Source of the DNA: Geobacter sp.
GTDB lineage: Bacteria; Desulfobacterota; Desulfuromonadia; Geobacterales; Pseudopelobacteraceae
Length of the DNA: 35,575 bases
Reading direction: 5' to 3'
Assembly: GCA_009885845.1 (NCBI GenBank)
Contig: VFJW01000032.1
Span: forward strand, 1 to 35,575
Within the stretch, counting starts at the first letter, position 1; the number at the start of each line of letters is the position of its first letter. The notes below the pieces were generated by a model that was not told where the DNA came from, did not search any database, and saw nothing but the letters and a program-made list of their open reading frames with translations. The position numbers were made by a program, and so were the translations under genes. Shown here in pieces: positions 16,075 through 23,255 of this stretch.

Positions 16075-18849
16075 ATGGAATATAAAGACACCCTCAACCT
16101 GCCGCAGACCGATTTTGCCATGAAAGCCAATCTGTACCAGCGTGAGCCGGAAATGCTCGCCAAATGGGAGCAGAGCGGGCTTTACGCCAAACTGGAAGCG
16201 CACGGCAGCGGCAAACCCCTCTACGTGCTGCATGACGGCCCCCCTTACGCCAACGGCAATATCCACATCGGTCATGCTCTCAATAAAACCCTCAAGGACA
16301 TTGTCCTTAAAGTCAAACGGATGGAAGGCTTCCATGCCCCCTATGTACCGGGGTGGGACTGCCACGGCCTGCCGATCGAACTGCAGGTGGAAAAGAATCT
16401 GGGGTCAAAGAAACACCAGATGAGCAAACTGGAAATGCGCCGCGAATGCCGGACCTATGCCGCCAAGTACGTTGCCATCCAGAAAGAGGAGTTCAAACGA
16501 CTCGGCATACTTGGTGACTGGGAGAACCCCTACCTGACCATGAACTATGAATACGAAGGGCTGACCGCAGCCGAACTGGCACGTTTCGCCCACAACGGTG
16601 GACTCTACCGGGGACGCAAACCGGTCCACTGGTGTTCTTCATGCGTAACGGCGCTCGCAGAAGCCGAGGTCGAATATGCCGATCATACCTCCCCGTCCAT
16701 CTTCGTCCGCTTCCCCCTGCAGGACGACGTGTCGGCGGACCTCCCTGCCCTGGCAGGGAAAAAGACTTATATCGTCATCTGGACGACAACTCCCTGGACA
16801 ATCCCTGCCAACCTTGCCGTGGCGCTCCATCCGGAGTTCGATTATGTTGCTCTTGAAACTGAAAAGGGTGTGCTGATCGTCGCAGAAGGGCTCAAGGATT
16901 CTTTCCTGACAACCGTCGGACTGACCGGAACCGTCATCGCAACATTCAAGGCGGGAGTGCTGGAACGCAAGCGCTGCAAACATCCCTTTTATAATCGTGA
17001 TTCAATTGTACTGCTTGGTGAGCATGTCACCCTGGAAGCCGGTACCGGCTGCGTTCATACCGCCCCCGGCCATGGCCATGAAGATTATGAGCTAGCATTG
17101 AAAGAGGGGCTGGAGATCTATAATCCGGTCGATAATCACGGTAAATATCTGGCAACTGTCGAATTTTTCGGGGGCCAGCAGGTTTTTCCCGCCAACCAGA
17201 GCGTGATAGACAAACTGATCGAAGTCGATGCACTGCTGCAAACCTCGAAGATCAGCCACTCCTACCCGCACTGCTGGCGTTGTAAAAAACCGATCATCTT
17301 CCGCGCCACGGAACAGTGGTTCATCAGTATGAAGGCCAACGATCTGCGCGACAAGGCGCTGAAAGCCATCGACCAGGTTCAATGGATACCAAAATGGGGG
17401 CGCGAGAGGATATACGGCATGATCGAGAACCGCCCCGACTGGTGCGTCTCCCGCCAGCGTTCCTGGGGTGTCCCGATCACCGCGTTTTCCTGTACCGCCT
17501 GCGGCGAATATATCGCCGACGGCACCATCATGGATCACGTCGCTGAAATCTTCAAAAAGGAGAGTTCAGACGTCTGGTTCGACTGGAGCGCCGAAAAACT
17601 GCTCCCCGCCGGATCGGTCTGTCCGAAATGCGGAGCGACATCCTTTGAGAAGGAAAACGACATCCTGGACGTCTGGTTTGATTCCGGGGTTTCTCACGCA
17701 GCGGTGCTGGAACCGAATCCCGGCCTGCATTCACCCGCCGACATGTATCTGGAAGGGAGCGACCAGCATCGCGGCTGGTTCCACTCCTCGCTGCTGGAAA
17801 GCGTCGGCACCCGGGGAGTTGCTCCGTATAAAAGCGTGCTGACCCACGGCTTCGTGCTGGATGGTCAGGGGCGCAAGATGAGTAAATCCGTGGGTAATGT
17901 CGTGGCTCCCGAAGATGTCATCAAAAAGTTCGGCGCCGACGTCCTCCGTCTCTGGGTTTCCGCCATGGATTATCAGGACGACACCCGCATATCACAGGAA
18001 ATCCTGACCAGGGTTGCGGAAGCATATCGCCGCATCCGCAACACCTGCCGCTACATTCTCGGCAACTTAAGCTGCTTTGATCCGGCAACCCAATCGGTTC
18101 CGTTCGCCGAAATGCCGGAAATCGACCGATGGGCCCTGCATCAGCTTGAAATACTCAAAGAGCGCGTGCTGACCGCTTATCAGGAACTTGAATTCCATGT
18201 CATCTATCAGGAAGTCAACGGTTTCTGTACGACAGAGATGAGTTCGTTTTACCTCGATATCCTGAAAGACCGCATGTACACCAGCAAGGGAACTTCTCTT
18301 GAGCGCTTGAGTGCCCAGACGGTCATGTTCCGCATCCTCGACACTCTGGTGCGCATTCTTGCTCCGGTACTTTCGTTCACCTCCGACGAAGTCTGGCAAT
18401 TCATGCCGGGGAAGCGCGAGGAAAGCGTACACCTGGCAGAGTTTCCACTACGCAATCCCGAATGGAAGGATGATGCTCTGGCAGCCCGCTGGGAGCGCAT
18501 CATAAAAGTGCGCGCCGATGTATCAAAGGCTCTGGAACTGGCCCGGGTCGCCAAGACTATCGGACATTCACTGGACGCCGCCGTAGCAATCGCTGCCCCG
18601 CCGGAACTGCACGCATTCCTGCAGGAATATGCCGCAGAGCTGAACAGCATTTTTATCGTGTCTAAAGCTACCCTGGTGGCGGAACTGGCGGGAGAATACT
18701 GGAGTTCAGAACAGCTGGAAGGGCTGAAAGTTCAGGTAACTGCTGCTCCTGGAGTGAAATGCGAACGCTGCTGGTACTACAGTGAAGAGCTGGGCAGTGA
18801 CAGCGGACACCCGACTATCTGCCCCAAATGTACGATTGCCGTCACCTAG
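16075..18849 (+). CDS. ileS: Isoleucyl-tRNA synthetase
   Basis: Class I aminoacyl-tRNA synthetase, 924 residues, charging tRNA-Ile with isoleucine. The HIGH motif appears as ANGNIHIGHALNK (about residues 60-72), KMSKS as GRKMSKSVGN (about 600-609), and the editing domain carries TTTPWTIPANLA. The C-terminus has a zinc-binding cluster CERCWYY ... CPKC (about 899-920), as in the bacterial type-1 enzyme. It starts at the ATG at 16075, preceded by ACGGAGAC. The gene is followed by lspA after a 64-bp gap, a pairing common in bacteria, so the two are probably one operon. Confidence 0.98.
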   Translation: MEYKDTLNLPQTDFAMKANLYQREPEMLAKWEQSGLYAKLEAHGSGKPLYVLHDGPPYANGNIHIGHALNKTLKDIVLKVKRMEGFHAPYVPGWDCHGLPIELQVEKNLGSKKHQMSKLEMRRECRTYAAKYVAIQKEEFKRLGILGDWENPYLTMNYEYEGLTAAELARFAHNGGLYRGRKPVHWCSSCVTALAEAEVEYADHTSPSIFVRFPLQDDVSADLPALAGKKTYIVIWTTTPWTIPANLAVALHPEFDYVALETEKGVLIVAEGLKDSFLTTVGLTGTVIATFKAGVLERKRCKHPFYNRDSIVLLGEHVTLEAGTGCVHTAPGHGHEDYELALKEGLEIYNPVDNHGKYLATVEFFGGQQVFPANQSVIDKLIEVDALLQTSKISHSYPHCWRCKKPIIFRATEQWFISMKANDLRDKALKAIDQVQWIPKWGRERIYGMIENRPDWCVSRQRSWGVPITAFSCTACGEYIADGTIMDHVAEIFKKESSDVWFDWSAEKLLPAGSVCPKCGATSFEKENDILDVWFDSGVSHAAVLEPNPGLHSPADMYLEGSDQHRGWFHSSLLESVGTRGVAPYKSVLTHGFVLDGQGRKMSKSVGNVVAPEDVIKKFGADVLRLWVSAMDYQDDTRISQEILTRVAEAYRRIRNTCRYILGNLSCFDPATQSVPFAEMPEIDRWALHQLEILKERVLTAYQELEFHVIYQEVNGFCTTEMSSFYLDILKDRMYTSKGTSLERLSAQTVMFRILDTLVRILAPVLSFTSDEVWQFMPGKREESVHLAEFPLRNPEWKDDALAARWERIIKVRADVSKALELARVAKTIGHSLDAAVAIAAPPELHAFLQEYAAELNSIFIVSKATLVAELAGEYWSSEQLEGLKVQVTAAPGVKCERCWYYSEELGSDSGHPTICPKCTIAVT

Positions 18850-18913
18850 AAAAATCAGCCATCATACCCCCATATCCACAGTTTTTAAAACCCCGGGGGA
18901 ACGGAATCTATCA

Positions 18914-19411
18914 ATGAAAACTCGCCACATCCTGTTCGCCGCTATCGCCACAGTTGGCATCATAATCGACCAGATCACCAAGATTGCCGTTGATCGCAGC
19001 ATGCAGCTGTTTGACTCGATACCGATTATCGAACACTTCTTTCACTTCACCTACGTCAGGAACAAAGGGGCCGCTTTCAGCTTTCTCTCTGACGCTTCGT
19101 GGCGGCTGCCCTTTTTCATCACTGTTTCAATCTTTGCTGCGGTGGTTATTCTGATCGCTTTTCGCAAGCTGCGTGATGACCAGAAGCTCGCGCATACGTC
19201 ACTGGCAATGATTTTTTCCGGTGCAATCGGCAACCTGATCGACCGGGTACGTCTGGGCGAAGTAATCGATTTTCTCGATGTTCACTGGTATCGCCACCAC
19301 TGGCCGGCCTTCAACGTAGCTGATTCACTGATCTGTGTCGGGGTTTTTCTGCTGGCGATTGATATGGTTCTGGAGGAGAAGCGGGTGAAGGCTGAAGCGC
19401 TGAAACAGTAA
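18914..19411 (+). CDS. lspA: Prolipoprotein signal peptidase (signal peptidase II)
   Basis: Inner-membrane aspartyl protease that removes signal peptides from lipid-modified prolipoproteins, 165 residues. Four hydrophobic segments are visible (about 5-22, 60-80, 90-108 and 130-148). The catalytic Asp pair lies in GNLIDRVRLGEVIDFLD and FNVADSLICVGV, and the conserved YVRNKGAAFS is present. The start is the ATG at 18914, with GGGGGAACGG upstream; the frame is open further into ileS. The two parvulin-type lipoproteins in this window would be among its substrates. The last ~9 codons (VLEEKRVKAE) are repeated, slightly changed, at 20236-20262 beyond the HigBA pair. Confidence 0.97.
   Translation: MKTRHILFAAIATVGIIIDQITKIAVDRSMQLFDSIPIIEHFFHFTYVRNKGAAFSFLSDASWRLPFFITVSIFAAVVILIAFRKLRDDQKLAHTSLAMIFSGAIGNLIDRVRLGEVIDFLDVHWYRHHWPAFNVADSLICVGVFLLAIDMVLEEKRVKAEALKQ
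19370..19396 (+). repeat. Direct repeat, copy 1, in the 3' end of lspA
   Basis: Twenty-seven bases, beginning CTGGAGGAGAAGCGGGTGAA, recur at 20236-20262 with two mismatches. In lspA they encode LEEKRVKAE. The 159-bp gap 19412-19570 after lspA holds no gene that I can identify. Confidence 0.8.
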
Positions 19412-19570
19412 CATCAGTTATGGCACACACAATCCGCCCTTGTTATTTGAGACACCGCCGAAAATAGTGATCTGAGCACAGATGTCCTGAGCTTTCACGG
19501 TTATGAGGTTAAAACCGACCTGAAGGTGTCGATCTGGCCAGAGAACTGATGCCGGTTCAGATTTCCGTAT

Positions 19571-19861
19571 TTATGCGGCCAGAGACAATTGCAAACGCTC
19601 AATTTTCGGCAGTGGTTTTTGTGATGCTCGCCACAGTTCCCACTTAACTTGATTGAAAAGCCACGATTCAGGCGATGTCCCGGTTAGAAGGCCGATTTTT
19701 ATGGACATATCAGCGGTCATCGAAGTATGGCCGTTCAATAATCGTGAGAGGTGCGGGCGCGAGACACCCAAACGGGCTGCAACATCCGCAATGCTCATGT
19801 CGGTAGGTAAAAATTCGCGCAGTACTTCACCGGGGTGTGCGGGGGAATGCATTCCTGCCAT
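19571..19861 (-). CDS. higA: HigA-type antitoxin
   Basis: A 96-residue helix-turn-helix protein. It opens with SPAHPGEVLREFL, the typical start of the HigA/VapI family, followed by the XRE-type HTH MSIADVAARLGVSRPHLSRLLNGH (about 22-45) and the family's C-terminal SPESWLFNQVKWELWRA. It should bind and neutralise the toxin encoded immediately upstream and repress the operon, probably at the palindrome 20185-20210. The toxin-first, antitoxin-second order is that of higBA loci. It ends about 160 bp from the convergent lspA gene. Confidence 0.93.
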   Translation of the reverse strand: MAGMHSPAHPGEVLREFLPTDMSIADVAARLGVSRPHLSRLLNGHTSMTADMSIKIGLLTGTSPESWLFNQVKWELWRASQKPLPKIERLQLSLAA

Positions 19862-19897
19862 GGTTTTCTCCTTTAAGCCTGAAAACAGGCCAGTGCA

Positions 19898-20176
19898 TTA
19901 ATGGTAATCCTGATAATCGACCAGGACTGCATCACCGTCCTCAAAGGTAAACGTCAGTCGCCAGTTTCCGTTTACAACTACAGACCAGTGATTGGCAAGG
20001 CTGCCGGAAAGCAGGTGTAATTTCCAGCCTGGTGCGTTCATATCCTGCGGGTTGATTGAAACGTCAAGCCTGGTAAGCTGAACTCTCAGACGTGAAGCCT
20101 GGCTCGGCTGAATCCCGGCTTTGGAACCGGTTTCGAAAAAACCTTGCAGGCCTTTATGACGAAAGCTCTTGATCAT
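19898..20176 (-). CDS. higB: HigB-type toxin (RelE/ParE superfamily mRNA interferase)
   Basis: A 92-residue toxin of the HigB/plasmid-maintenance-killer family, expected to cleave mRNA on the ribosome. It starts with IKSFRHKGLQGFFETGSKAGI, close to the family's N-terminal signature (given here as seen in this protein), and has the conserved MNAPGWKLHLL and SVVVNGNWRLTFTF segments, with a C-terminal VLVDYQDYH. It is the first gene of the pair; higA follows after 36 bp. The promoter appears to overlap a 10-bp-arm palindrome immediately before the ATG. Confidence 0.93.
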   Translation of the reverse strand: MIKSFRHKGLQGFFETGSKAGIQPSQASRLRVQLTRLDVSINPQDMNAPGWKLHLLSGSLANHWSVVVNGNWRLTFTFEDGDAVLVDYQDYH

Positions 20177-20182
20177 GTTCCT

Positions 20183-20211
20183 ACTGTAACCTGTAAGCTA
20201 ACAGGTTACAA
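20183..20211 (-). promoter_or_regulatory. higBA promoter overlapping a palindromic operator
   Basis: TGTAACCTGT (20185-20194) and ACAGGTTACA (20201-20210) are perfect 10-bp arms with a 6-bp spacer. Minus-strand TTGTAA (20211-20206), 17-bp spacer and TACAGT (20188-20183) form a promoter on top of it. This is the expected site for HigA/HigBA autorepression. The -10 box ends 6 bp before the higB ATG, so the transcript may be nearly leaderless. Confidence 0.75.
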
Positions 20212-20235
20212 GTGAAAAAATTGTTTAATCTGATT

Positions 20236-20262
20236 TTGGAGGATAAGCGGGTGAAGGCTGAA
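20236..20262 (+). repeat. Direct repeat, copy 2, of the lspA 3' end
   Basis: It matches 19370-19396 at 25 of 27 bases. In the lspA reading frame it runs LILEDKRVKAENESH and then a stop, an alternative C-terminus for LspA. Together with the first copy it brackets the HigBA pair. Confidence 0.8.
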
Positions 20263-20315
20263 AACGAGAGTCATTAGAGACTGTCGCCCCTGTTTTTATA
20301 ATTTATTGCTATTCC

Positions 20316-20345
20316 TTGAAACAGTGATATATCAGATAGTATAAC
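20316..20345 (+). promoter_or_regulatory. Promoter of the stressosome operon
   Basis: TTGAAA (20316-20321), 18-bp spacer, TATAAC (20340-20345). It predicts a transcript starting near 20352 and so a leader of about 200 nt before the first large gene at 20555. Confidence 0.6.
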
Positions 20346-20364
20346 CTTTTTTGAGAGGTCACCG

Positions 20365-20415
<51 letters not shown>

Positions 20416-20468
20416 AGCTCCTCCTGACAAATACTGCTGTCAACAATTATTTTGATTAATGCCCATAT

Positions 20469-20507
20469 AAACCGGCGTTGCGGACTTTTCCGTGCGCCGG
20501 TTTTTTG
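20469..20507 (+). terminator. Rho-independent terminator in the stressosome operon leader
   Basis: AACCGGCG (20469-20477, allowing for the base at the loop side) pairs with CGCCGGTT, with inner CGGA/TCCG pairing, followed by TTTTTTGTTTT. No plus-strand gene other than the leader ORF lies within 1 kb upstream, and no promoter is visible between it and the next start (20555), so it appears to be an attenuator. Confidence 0.88.
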
Positions 20508-20554
20508 TTTTACAAAGGTACCTGAGGAACTACTCTACAAAAGGAGAAAAAACC

Positions 20555-21424
20555 ATGACCACCACAACACCAAATCGCATCGCCGATGTTCTCACCCGTC
20601 ACGAACAGCCTATCCTGGAGGACTGGCTGCGCGAGCAGTTGGCCGCCCTCTCGGCGCGACAGGACTTGATTTCCGAAGCCGACCTGCGTCGGCAATCGAC
20701 CGAGTTCCTGGCACTCTTCACCCCTGCCTGCCGCATGGGCAATCTCACCGACATCACCACGCCGGAGTGGAAGCCGGGCTGCGACTTTTTGGGTGACGTT
20801 TCCCGCAGTCGAGCCATCCAGGGCTTTTCGCCTTCGGAAACCGCCACCTTCGTCTTCTCGCTCAAACAACCGCTTTTCACCCGCCTGCGGCAGGAGCTGG
20901 GCACAGATGCCACGGCGTTGGCCGAGGAGATGTGGAGTGCCACCGTGCTGCTGGACAAGCTTGGTCTGTACACCACAGAGGTCTACCAGAAAACCCGCGA
21001 AGAGGTCATCAAGCGCCAGCAAACAGACATGCTTGAGTTATCCACGCCGGTCGTGAAGCTCTGGGACGGCATCATCGCCTTGCCGCTCATCGGCACCCTT
21101 GACAGTGGCCGCACCAACGTAATGATGAATACTCTTCTGCAAAACATCGTCGCAACCGGCAGCAGCATTGCCATCGTGGACATCACCGGCGTGCCCACCG
21201 TGGATACGCTGGTCGCCCAGTATCTGCTCAAGACGGTTTATGCAGCGCGGCTGATGGGCGCCGAGTGCATCATCAGCGGCATCCGCCCGCAGATCGCCCA
21301 GACGATGGTGCATCTGGGGGTGGAGTTTGGCAATGTTGTGACCAAGTCCACCCTCGCCGACGCCCTGTCCTACGCCTTCCGGCAAATTGGCTGCACCGTC
21401 ACCAAGCCGGCGCAGCGCGCTTAA
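20555..21424 (+). CDS. RsbR-like stressosome sensor/scaffold protein
   Basis: A 289-residue protein with an N-terminal helical RsbRD-type sensor region (about 10-150, including ILEDWLREQL and EEMWSATVLLDKLGLYTTEVY) and a C-terminal STAS domain (about 165-280). The STAS part has LPLIGTLDSGRTNVM, IVDITGVPTVDTLVAQYL and ISGIRPQIAQTMVHLGV, the RsbR pattern; Thr218 in VDT aligns with the phospho-acceptor Thr205 of B. subtilis RsbRA. The start is the ATG at 20555, with AAGGAG upstream; the frame is open from 20492, inside the terminator. The next gene is rsbS-like after 13 bp. It should form the stressosome core together with RsbS. The input signal is not visible from sequence. Confidence 0.93.
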   Translation: MTTTTPNRIADVLTRHEQPILEDWLREQLAALSARQDLISEADLRRQSTEFLALFTPACRMGNLTDITTPEWKPGCDFLGDVSRSRAIQGFSPSETATFVFSLKQPLFTRLRQELGTDATALAEEMWSATVLLDKLGLYTTEVYQKTREEVIKRQQTDMLELSTPVVKLWDGIIALPLIGTLDSGRTNVMMNTLLQNIVATGSSIAIVDITGVPTVDTLVAQYLLKTVYAARLMGAECIISGIRPQIAQTMVHLGVEFGNVVTKSTLADALSYAFRQIGCTVTKPAQRA

Positions 21425-21437
21425 CCAGGGGGGCAAA

Positions 21438-21833
21438 ATGGAACGCATTCCCATTCTTAAAGTAGGCGAGTTCCTGCTGGTGAGCATCCAAGTTGACATG
21501 CATGACCGCCTGGTTCTGAGCCTGCAGGACGATCTCACGGCGCAGGTGGTCGTGTCGCGGGCCAAAGGCGTACTCATCGATATCTCCGCACTCGACATGG
21601 TGGACTCGTTCATCGGCCGGATGCTGGGGAACATGGCCGCCATGACCCGCGCGCTGGGCGCGGAAACCGTCGTCGTCGGCATGCAGCCAGCCGTGGCCAT
21701 CACCATTGTCGAGCTGGGACTCGTGCTGACAGACGTCCGCACCGCAATCAATGTGGACAAAGGGATGGCGCTGCTGCAAAACCTGTTGAATGAAAGCAGC
21801 GTGATCGACAGCCATGAATTCCACGAAAAGTAA
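21438..21833 (+). CDS. RsbS-like STAS-domain stressosome protein
   Basis: A single STAS domain of 131 residues. The motif LIDISALDMVDSFIGRML includes Ser57, at the position of Ser59 of B. subtilis RsbS that RsbT phosphorylates, and VVGMQPAVAITIVELGL matches the family's second half. The start is set by AGGGGGG before the ATG at 21438. Its end overlaps the next gene by 20 bp, indicating translational coupling to the RsbT-like kinase. Expected role: in the stressosome core it holds RsbT until phosphorylated. Confidence 0.95.
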   Translation: MERIPILKVGEFLLVSIQVDMHDRLVLSLQDDLTAQVVVSRAKGVLIDISALDMVDSFIGRMLGNMAAMTRALGAETVVVGMQPAVAITIVELGLVLTDVRTAINVDKGMALLQNLLNESSVIDSHEFHEK

Positions 21834-22218
21834 TACTCTGGCGCTGCGCTCCTGCGAGGACATCGTGCACGTGCGCCAGACCGTGCGAACCTGGATGGTT
21901 GAGCAACGATTCACCCTGGTGGACCAGACCAAAATGGTGACGGCTACCAGCGAGCTGGCGCGCAACGCCGTGGACTATGCCGGCGGCGGCACTGCGCAGC
22001 TCGAACTCTTGGAAGAGAGTGGCCGCATCGGCATCCGGGTGCTGATTGAGGATCACGGGCCGGGCATTGCCAACATCGAGCAAGCCATGACAGACGGATT
22101 CACCAGTGGTCAGGGGATGGGCCTGGGCTTGGGCGGGTCGAAACGGCTGGTGGACGACTTCGAGATCTGGTCCGAACCGGGCAAAGGGACGCGAGTGAGT
22201 ATCACGAGGTGGAAATGA
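21814..22218 (+). CDS. RsbT-like serine/threonine kinase (switch kinase)
   Basis: A 134-residue GHKL ATPase of the anti-sigma-factor type. The ATP-binding boxes are SELARNAVDYAGGG (N box), EDHGPGIAN (G1) and GQGMGLGLGGSKRL (G2). In the B. subtilis system RsbT phosphorylates RsbS and RsbR, leaves the complex and activates a downstream partner; no RsbU phosphatase gene with an RsbT-binding N-terminus is seen here, so the partner is different. The start lies inside the rsbS-like gene and the stop overlaps the next start (ATGA). It is a close paralogue of the N-terminal domain of the histidine kinase encoded at 23252. Confidence 0.94.
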   Translation: MNSTKSNTLALRSCEDIVHVRQTVRTWMVEQRFTLVDQTKMVTATSELARNAVDYAGGGTAQLELLEESGRIGIRVLIEDHGPGIANIEQAMTDGFTSGQGMGLGLGGSKRLVDDFEIWSEPGKGTRVSITRWK

Positions 22219-23255
22219 ACGAGAACAAACCCATAAATTTCTCACATCACCTCTGCATGCAAGACTCCAGCAACGTTGGCGAAGCGCGGCGGCTGGTCAC
22301 TGCGCTCTGCCGCAGCCTTGGTTTTGCCAAAACCCGCACCGCTGAGGCCGCCATCGTTGTTACCGAACTCGCCACCAATCTCGTCAAACACACCGGCGGT
22401 GCTGGCGGTGACATGGTTTTTCGCCCTATGTCAGAGGCCGGCGCGGTCGGCCTCGAAATATTATGCTGGGACAAAGGACCCGGCATCGCCAACATCGCCG
22501 AGAGCCTGCGTGACGGTCACTCGACCGCCGGCAGCCCCGGCACCGGATTGGGCGCCATTCGCCGACTTTCGTCGGAGTTCGACCTGTACGCCGCGCCCGG
22601 CCAGGGCACAGCACTGTTGAGCCGACTCTGGAGCAACGCGCCGCCGGAAACTCTGCCCGCGCTGACCGTTGGCGCCGTCTGCCTGCCGGTTCACGGCGAA
22701 CAAGAGTGTGGTGACGCCTGGGCGATGAAACAGAGCCAGGACACGACGTTGTTGATGCTGGTCGACGGCCTGGGGCACGGGCCGGATGCTGCCGCTGCCG
22801 CCAACCTTGCAGTTGCGATTTTCGAGAAAAATGAGCGGCGCAGCCCGGCGGAGCTGCTTGAACTCATCCACGCAGCCTTGTGCAGCAGTCGCGGCGCGGC
22901 GGTGGCAGTGGCCGAAGTGGCACTCGGCCAGCGCTCTGTACGCTTTGCGGGCGTGGGTAATATTTCCGGGCTGATTCTCGCCGGGGAAACCGCCCGCAAC
23001 ATGGTTTCTCACAACGGCACAGCCGGAGTCAACGTGCGGAAAATTCAGGAGTTCAGATATGACTGGCCCGAGGGGGGGCTACTTGTGCTGCATTCGGACG
23101 GTGTGGCCACGAAATGGTCTCTGGCGGATTATCCGGGGCTGGCGCGCAAGGATTCGGCGCTCATTGCCGCAGTGCTGTTACGCGATCACAAGCGTCTGCG
23201 CGACGACAGCACCATACTGGTCGCCAAGGCATCAGTGCAAAGGGGGAGACTATGA
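22215..23255 (+). CDS. RsbT-like ATPase fused to PP2C phosphatase (RsbX-like)
   Basis: A 346-residue two-domain protein. Residues ~10-140 are a GHKL ATPase with TELATNLVKHTG, WDKGPGIANIAESL and GTGLGAIRRL. Residues ~155-345 are a SpoIIE/RsbX PP2C phosphatase with LMLVDGLGHGPDAAAAA, VGNISGLIL, LHSDGVATKW and DDSTILVAK, so all the metal-binding Asp are kept. RsbX-type phosphatases reset the stressosome by dephosphorylating RsbR and RsbS. The classical RsbX has no ATPase half. The start is the ATG at 22215, overlapping the previous stop, with GAGGTG upstream. Kinase and phosphatase activities against the same STAS proteins in one chain are possible. Confidence 0.92.
   Translation: MNENKPINFSHHLCMQDSSNVGEARRLVTALCRSLGFAKTRTAEAAIVVTELATNLVKHTGGAGGDMVFRPMSEAGAVGLEILCWDKGPGIANIAESLRDGHSTAGSPGTGLGAIRRLSSEFDLYAAPGQGTALLSRLWSNAPPETLPALTVGAVCLPVHGEQECGDAWAMKQSQDTTLLMLVDGLGHGPDAAAAANLAVAIFEKNERRSPAELLELIHAALCSSRGAAVAVAEVALGQRSVRFAGVGNISGLILAGETARNMVSHNGTAGVNVRKIQEFRYDWPEGGLLVLHSDGVATKWSLADYPGLARKDSALIAAVLLRDHKRLRDDSTILVAKASVQRGRL

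Noticed and set aside
20492-20554. N-terminal extension of the RsbR-like protein
   Set aside because: These codons lie in the terminator hairpin and lack a ribosome site; AAGGAG precedes the ATG at 20555.
21038-21760. 240-codon open frame antisense to the rsbR/rsbS-like genes
   Set aside because: Same reason: it shadows two well-supported STAS genes and is rich in Ser/Thr/Met with no recognisable domain.
23114-23251. Upstream extension of the RsbT-kinase fusion
   Set aside because: This stretch overlaps the phosphatase C-terminus in another frame; GGGGGAG and the ATGA overlap mark 23252 as the start.
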